Of a stretch of DNA of 64,000 nt, positions 57,691-64,000 are shown piece after piece; the first letter of the stretch is position 1, and each line of letters begins with the position of its first letter. The DNA is from Castor canadensis. Its lineage: Eukaryota; Chordata; Mammalia; Rodentia; Castoridae. Under the pieces are notes generated by a model, which saw nothing but the letters and a program-made list of their open reading frames with translations, was not told where the DNA came from and did not search any database. The translations under genes were made by a program, and so were the position numbers. The stretch lies in NCBI RefSeq assembly GCF_047511655.1, contig NC_133387.1, positions 46,592,353 to 46,656,352 of the forward strand, in the 5' to 3' direction.

Positions 57691-57938
57691 TTGAGATTTT
57701 TATAAGCAAAAATTATAGAGACTGGATATATGAGATCAGGTGGAAATTAGAATATCTGTAGTGAAAGATCACAGAGCTCTGCCCTCCATGTCTTCTTGTT
57801 TGTTATTTCAATCCAAGATTTTGAACAAAGGCATTCTCAAGCACAAAGCTAAGCTGAACAGCATTACATATTTTTTAAGCAGAAGTCTGTACAACATGCA
57901 GGATGGATTCATGACAAAGATGGGAGCCAAGAGAATGG

Positions 57939-57954
57939 TAAAATCAGTGTCATT
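57939..57954. repeat. Left target-site duplication of L1 fragment
   Basis: taaaatcagtgtcatt, perfectly repeated at 59144-59159. The bottom-strand nick implied by it (tttt then a) fits the L1 endonuclease preference. Confidence 0.95.
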
Positions 57955-58635
57955 AAAGGACTGATAACCAGAATATACAGGGAACTTAAAAAACTAAATT
58001 CTCCCAAAACTAATGAACCAATAAAGAAATGGGCATGTGAACTAAACAGAACTTTCTCAAAAGAAGAAATTCAAATGGCCAGAAAACACATGAAAAAATG
58101 CTCACCATCTCTAGCAATAAAGGAAATGCAAATTAAAACCACACTAAGATTCCACCTCACCCCTGTTAGAATAGCCATCATCAGCAACACCACCAACAAC
58201 AGGTGTTGGCGAGGATGCAGGGAAAAAGGAACCCTCTTACACTGTTGGTGGGAATGTAAACTAGTACAACCACTCTGGAAAAAAATTTGGAGGCTACTTA
58301 AAAAGCTGGACATCGATCTACCATTTGATCCAGCAATACCACTCTTGGGGATATACCCAAAAGACTGTTACTCCAGAGGCACCTGCACATCCATGTTTAT
58401 TGTGGCACTATTCACAATAGCCAAGTTATGGAAACAGCCAAGATGCCCCAGCACTGACGAATGGATTAAGAAAATGTGGTATCTATACACAATGGAATTT
58501 TATGCAGCCATGAAGAAGAACGAAATGTTATCATTCGCTGGTAAATGGATGGAATTGGAGAACATCATTCTGAGTGAGGTTAGCCTGGCTCAAAAGACCA
58601 AAAATCGTATGTTCTCCCTCATATGTGGACATTAG
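57955..58635 (+). pseudogene. L1 ORF2 C-terminal fragment
   Basis: 226 codons open from the truncation point to the TAG at 58633-58635, starting mid-frame (no own start). Includes the Cys/His cluster near 58205-58260. Endonuclease and RT are absent because of the 5' truncation, so no enzymatic function is possible. Confidence 0.92.
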
Positions 58636-59143
58636 ATCGAGGGCAAACACAACAAGGGGATTGGACTATGAGCACATGATAAAAGCGAGAGCACACAAGG
58701 GAGGGGTGAGGATAGGTAAGACACCTAAAAAATTAGCTAGCATTTGTTGCCCTTAATGCAGAGAAACTAAAGCAGATACCTTAAAGCAACTGAGGCCAAT
58801 AGGAAAAGGGGACCAGGAACTAGAGAAAAGGTTAGATCAAAAAGAATTAACCTAGAAGGTAACACCCATGCACAGGAAATCAATGTGAGTCAATGCCCTG
58901 TATAGCTATCCTTATCTCAACCAGCAAAACCCCTTGTTCCTTCCTATTATGGCTTATACTCTCTCTACAACAAAATTAGAGATAAGGGCAAAATAGTTTC
59001 TGCTGGGTATTGAGGGGGGGAGCGGGAGGGGGTGGAGTGGGTGGTAAGGGAGGGGGTGGGGGCAGGGGGGAGAAATGAACCAAGCCTTGTATGCACATAT
59101 GAATAATAAAAGAAAAATGGAAAAAAAAATAAAATAAATAAAA
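58636..59143 (+). other. L1 3' UTR with G-rich tract and A tail
   Basis: Same layout as 13604-14118. The G-rich tract is 59012-59070, with several runs of four or more G. The A tail is interrupted by t (aaaataaataaaataaaa). Confidence 0.85.
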
Positions 59144-59159
59144 TAAAATCAGTGTCATT
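59144..59159. repeat. Right target-site duplication of L1 fragment
   Basis: taaaatcagtgtcatt, identical to 57939-57954. Confidence 0.95.
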
Positions 59160-61259
59160 CATGCAGCAATGTTTTTGCACACGGCACTATATTCAGCTCT
59201 GTGTATGCATGTGGCTATGGCAATAATTCCAAGGTGACTTGTTAATGGAAATATGAAAGTGAGAGGCAGGATCAATAAATCCTGAAGTTCTGGTCCTCAA
59301 ACCAATGCCCACTGGTCAACTTAAGTATTACACTGTTAGAGCAAATTAAGTCTCGGGACACAGAGAACCAAACAAGAGAAGCTAACAGCCACTTACCTAA
59401 GGATAATGGTTTGAACACTGTGACTGATATCTTAATCCCTCAGCACCCAGAGGTCAGGGACTTATGTGCCAGAAATGGATCAGTTACGCAAATACAATGT
59501 TAATGTAGAGTGTGTGCCTAGAGCAACATGTCAGTCTTGTCATCTTGGATGTCGCAGAGACTGCACATGACATATGCCAGGATATCCAAAATGTTAACAT
59601 CAACTTCCTCTTCACTGCACTCTACATCCTTTCAAGGATAATTAACAATTTGGCAAAATTGATTTTGAAAAGAGGAGAAATGAAGACCAAGTTTTATTTA
59701 CTTTTTTCTTCTCTTTCCGTAAGCTCTTTTCCCTCTGTACTCCTTACAGTTCAAGTTCATTCTGTAAACAATTGAGTCTCATTTTGTTGTTGAATTGGGG
59801 GTAACTTTATAGCGTCAGGGCCATGTGGACAAATTCCTTGTGACTCTCCTATCTACATTTGGGTAACCTGGACCTTCAACAGGAACATGCAGCCTGAGTT
59901 GTGCACGGGACTCTGGAAAAAAGCATGGCAGTCCTCTACAAGTGAAATGGAAAAACTTAGTGGGCCCAGGGATGCCTCCATTTGGGGCTGCAAATTTGGA
60001 TATTTGGAGCCAAATCCTCATTCCATGTGACTCCAGGGGAGCTTTGGTCAGCATGTAATTCGGTGTGGGTTGGGCAAGGAAAAGACAGAAGAACATGAAA
60101 CTGCCAAATGTAAGGCCTATTACGCAGTTGTGACCTGACCTAAAATGCAGTGCCGAGTTGTGTGTGGGTAACTCAACCATAAAAAGGCAGCTGCGGTCTT
60201 ATTAGTTGTGAACTTGAGATCATTTTAGTAGAAGATGAATTGCCCCTAAATGATTGATCTAGTGTTCAGAGGAAATACTCTTCTCTCTGCTTCTTCCAAA
60301 TGGAGACACTAACCAGACATTTGTCCCACACCCAGAATGGGTATTTGTGGTGTGGCTTGTACCATGGCCTGCTGGGGAACAATGACCTTGGACTGACAGT
60401 TCCCCTTTAAGTAGCAAACTTGTGTTTTTCATCTTAACATGATATGCCAGAGGCACTGAATAACAACCTACATCCTTTCACACACCACAGTCTGTGCCAG
60501 GTTTAAGCTGATAAAAGCTGGAGGGAGTATTTTCTGAGTGGTCTGACTGAGACTGGAAATGGGGATATTCAATAAAAGATGGCAAGCCCTCCTTTTTTGC
60601 CCTCAGGCTCCCTTGAAGAAAATCATAGAGACGCTCTGTGAGCTTGGACTCAAAGTAGCTTAAAATTTCAAGCTAAAGGGAAATGTCCCTCCCCTTTCTT
60701 TGTGAGGTTTTGCAGCAAAATAACCTGTTTGCTTGAGAGATTAGATTTGCCAGCTTCAGCATTGTATATGAAGGTCTGACCTTGAGAATTATGGGGCTCC
60801 CAGGAAAATCAGCAGTGGAGGAGAAAATACAAGCCTGTGGCCTTGATCAGCTGACCAAACTCACATATGATAAGAACCCTGAAGAGAGAGCTGGGTATGA
60901 GTGAATTCAGCTTATGGCCTCTGTATTTACCCAAGCCATAGACAAATGAAAATCTGGGGAGGAAGCTGAAAGATTTTCCACACACATACACAGGGCACCC
61001 TCTTATTTCTGTCCAAAATCAAAAGGACTTTCTTCCCATGCTGCTTCCTAACCTACACCATGAGACTAGATTTTCTCCTGAAACTTCTGCCTATCCTACG
61101 GCCATTTCAGCCTTTGTGGGTGGTGATAGGAGAGTAAACCACCAAGACCCAGGTTTCTTTGGTCTTGAACATGCAGATTATTTCCAGGTGTGAACTAAAA
61201 GGAGTCAAGTGTTATATTAGCTATTTGATGAGAATAAAAGCCTTGAGAATATCTCCTGT
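59160..61259. other. Unassigned sequence, moderate GC
   Basis: No named repeat. The 121-codon minus-strand frame at 59815-60180 lacks a recognisable domain, and I do not call it coding. Part of 59760-60180 could be an unrecognised LTR. Confidence 0.3.
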
Positions 61260-61465
61260 TTGTATAGCATTTGATTACTTAGCAAGCAATTTCTGCTCTT
61301 ACCTCATTTGATTCTTACAAAGGCTGTATGAAATAGGTTAGGCAGATGTTAGTTCCCAATTGTACAGATGAAGAAACTGAGCCACCAGTTGTTTCTGTAA
61401 CTGCCAGAAATCACAAAAGTACATGGCGGAGCTGGCGTGGTCTAGGGATTTTGACATTCCACAGG
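61260..61465 (+). repeat. MIR SINE
   Basis: ttacctcatttgattcttac, ggctgtatgaaataggttag, ttgtacagatgaagaaactg and tacatggcggagctggcgtg follow the MIR core order closely. Confidence 0.8.
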
Positions 61466-61929
61466 GATCCCTGTGAAAGTCTCATCTCAGGCTACAAAAA
61501 AACAACATGATGAGTGACCCACGAAATCCTCTGGCATCATGCATTTATCTTTGACCCCTCCTTCAGTCTCCTCAATTGAGATATTATAACATCTTCCTTC
61601 TGGCTCACTCAAGTTTCACACCTTGCGATCCATCAAAGTCCTTTTTGGCAGGAGCTTCTTGGCAGAAAATTTTGGACTGAAATGGGTTTTGCTTTGCATG
61701 AGATACAAGCCACATTGCTAATTAATTAAGAAGTCCACTGAGAAACTCCTTCCTAACGGTCTCTTTTCCTTGCAAGTACATAACTGTGAAGTGGTCCTTT
61801 TTGCTATCCACCAACAAATGGCCCTTTTTAGCCTCTGTATTGATCTACAACTAGAAATCACTATCCAATGAGTATAACTTTACAGAAATCTTTAATAATC
61901 TCAGATATATAGAGAGCATCATATCAGTC

Positions 61930-62310
61930 AGAATATTCTGCCTCCAGATATACAAGTGGTTGTTTCCTTCACCTCCTCTAAGTCTTCACTACAATCTCAT
62001 CTCAATGTGCCCTCTCACCACCACCAGTCTATTTCAAAGTCTTAACCTACCCACCCCCACTCCATACTTCTAAGTCCTACTTGAATTGCTCTATATGCCT
62101 TTATCCATCGAGAATATCACCTCCTGAAATACTATGTAGTTTACTTATTTGGTATGTCTACTTTTTATTGTTTTTTTCTTCTTTGCAGAAATAAGTACTA
62201 AGAGGGTAGGAAGTTGGGTTATTATTGCTCACTGATGTATCCCAAATGTCTAAAGCTGTAGCTGACACATAGTAAGTGCTCAAAAATATTTTTTGTTGAA
62301 TCAGTAAAAA
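61930..62310 (+). repeat. L2 3'-end fragment
   Basis: Pyrimidine-rich text with tgccctctcaccaccaccag, tttacttatttggtatgtct, then tgatgtatcccaaatgtcta and ctgacacatagtaagtgctc leading to ttgttgaatcag, the diagnostic L2 end. Confidence 0.75.
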
Positions 62311-64000
62311 TTTCCTCCTCCATGCATCTTAACTCTCTTTAGCCTTCAAGATTGTTCATTTTCCTGTCTTCACCAGTCACTAATTTTTTTACACCAAATT
62401 TCCCCATCACTGATTTGCCTCTACTTGTAAATAAATATTCACATGTATATTATGTACCAAGCTAATTTATCACAGTATCTTTGAGCCCAAATAGGCCGCT
62501 TGTGGAAGCAAAAATCCAAGATCATATCTCTCAAGTCTGCAGATACAGGAATTTGTTATTCAACCACATTTGATTAGTTCTCAGAAAAAATGCTTATGGC
62601 ATCCCAAATCATGTGAAACCCAAAATTATTTCCAGTGCAAAAAAAACAAGGTGCTGCTTTTCATATCTTGGTAAACTGTGAAATGTTTCACCTTCTCTAT
62701 CCTTTGTAACCCTACTGCCTCCTCTCTACTTTCTGTCATAATAATTGCCAACACATTTATGTTACATGGAATGCCACATGTAAGCCAGTGAATATTACCG
62801 GTAAAAGTAAGAAAAAGAAAATCTATTCAGTATTTGTCAGCATAAGGATGGAATAATATGTAGTGGAGGCATTTAGATATATAGTCATGATGGTCCACAC
62901 AAGCCATTGTAAGTACAGCTTGTAAGCTTTTTCATAGTGACAAGTGAACCGGTCACTATGGGAACAATTTGGGAGGAGTGAAGATGATGCAGAACTTCAC
63001 CTCCTTTACTAAAGGAATAAATCATCCATAAAGAGACAAATATTTGTTAAGCTAATCAGAATATTAATATTGATTAATTGACCAGCACCTTCCCAGTAGA
63101 GCAATCTGCTTGGTCACTAAATTATAAAGTGAAGGTTGAATGATGAATATGAATTCAGAGCAAAGAAACTGCTGTGTCTGACTGGCTACAGTGAAGCCAG
63201 CTCTAGGAGCTAGATATACAAACTGAACCACACACATCAGCAGCCATGGTACCTACAATCCCACAGATACAGTGGCATTGGTTGTCAGCTTTCACTCTTG
63301 TTCTTGACTTACTGATACAGTTTTGTTGTATTCATCGATCTATCACCTTCCGCATTGCAATATGTACGTGGAATTTATAGATTAAAGTTGTACTTTGGTT
63401 TATTGTAGAGGATGGTTATCTTCATGCCATTACTCATTTGTGGCAATTGGCAGACTCTCTCATCCTTCCCAGTCACCAATTTGAGTAAAGACTATGGAGT
63501 GCCTTTCCCTCCCTTTCCCTCAACACACCTATCTGCAAGACATGAGTCCAATGACCTTAGAGAATGAGTTTCTACTACCGTCTATTCAGATTAAGTAAAC
63601 CATGATTTGCCTCAACCACCAAATTCACCAACCTGGCACTATACTGTACAATGTTTTCTGGTAATTGCTAATGATACATTACATGATAATTGTTCCTCTA
63701 GCATATGACCCATTGCTTTTAGTCACTCATTTTAAGATGTAAGCAAGAACTTCTTTGAATGTGTGTGTGTGTGTGTGTGTGCTTGTGTACAAGCCTAAGT
63801 GTGACATGAAAGGAAAATAAATTAGCATAGAAGATGCTATAACATGATAAAAATTAACATAACATATACCTTACTAGGAGAAAATATTCACCCTATTTGT
63901 TACTACCTCAAATATACAAGATACTTCATTAATATAAAAAGATAGCTATTAGAGAGCAATGTGCATGAACAGGCAATTGTAAGCATAGAACTTCTAACGT
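62311..64000. other. Unassigned sequence with a (TG)n tract
   Basis: No exon or named repeat besides the microsatellite at 63760-63781. Confidence 0.35.
63760..63781. repeat. (TG)n microsatellite
   Basis: Eleven uninterrupted TG units. Confidence 0.95.

Larger units (their letters stand above)
57955..59143 (+). mobile_element. 5'-truncated young L1 (3' end), plus strand
   Basis: Carries the ORF2 C-terminus, the 3' UTR and an A-rich tail (59110-59143). It differs at only a few positions from the matching part of the plus-strand L1 at 12927-14090. A perfect 16-bp duplication flanks it. The near-identity and clean duplication suggest a recent insertion. Confidence 0.95.

Noticed and set aside
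59815..60180. 121-codon minus-strand frame
   Set aside because: No recognisable domain, no splice context and ordinary composition; a chance frame in moderate-GC DNA is the simpler reading.

Overview
The window reads as a mammalian, gene-poor, AT-rich autosome-like segment from a rodent. The rodent call rests on many ID-like (tRNA-derived) SINEs, B1-type (7SL-derived) SINEs, dimeric B1+ID composites of the B1-dID kind, an ORR1/MT-like MaLR LTR, and a young L1 subfamily with a G-rich 3' UTR. That SINE combination fits a castorimorph or beaver-like rodent better than a mouse-like one, but this is inference. I found no convincing exon, host protein-coding gene, functional RNA gene, CRISPR array or bacterial feature.

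The dominant structure is a nest of young L1 elements at 6750-19170. An apparently full-length minus-strand L1 has its 3' end near 6750 and its 5' end near 19170. It keeps an open ORF1 (16366-17565) but has a broken ORF2. A 5'-truncated plus-strand L1 (9665-14118), with an almost open ORF2 and a poly(A) tail, has inserted into that ORF2 and is flanked by a 14-bp target-site duplication. The host's 3' UTR carries a second insertion: 926 bp of internal ORF2 sequence (7041-7966), with no poly(A), flanked by a 17-bp duplication. A fourth copy of the same subfamily, a 1.2-kb 3' fragment, lies at 57955-59143 with a perfect 16-bp duplication.

By region: 1-6750 is AT-rich with seven SINE-type insertions (four plus-strand ID, one minus-strand ID, two B1+ID composites) and one diverged ID. 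The L1 nest runs 6750-19170. From 19.2 to 31 kb there is an ORR1/MT-like LTR, SINEs, a MaLR (MST/MLT1-type) LTR, a long L2, an old L1 with a U6-like patch, an MLT1-like LTR with a (CT)n tract, and an old L1 split by a B1. From 31 to 47 kb there are old L1, L2 and B1 pieces, a GATA microsatellite, a 50-bp direct repeat, a degraded L1M with later insertions, and a hAT-Charlie fossil with a readable transposase remnant. From 47.9 to 50.6 kb is an old minus-strand L1 split by a B1+ID composite. From 50.6 to 64 kb there are MER5A-like fragments (one split by a B1 with target duplication), B1, L2, MIR, the young L1 fragment and otherwise unassigned sequence. A few low-repeat blocks (about 28.2, 46.7 and 53.5 kb) look by eye like candidate conserved noncoding DNA.

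The genes here act only as transposon parts: ORF1p and ORF2p of L1 supply the machinery that also mobilises B1 and ID SINEs. All repeat-family names come from remembered consensus features; no database search was possible.
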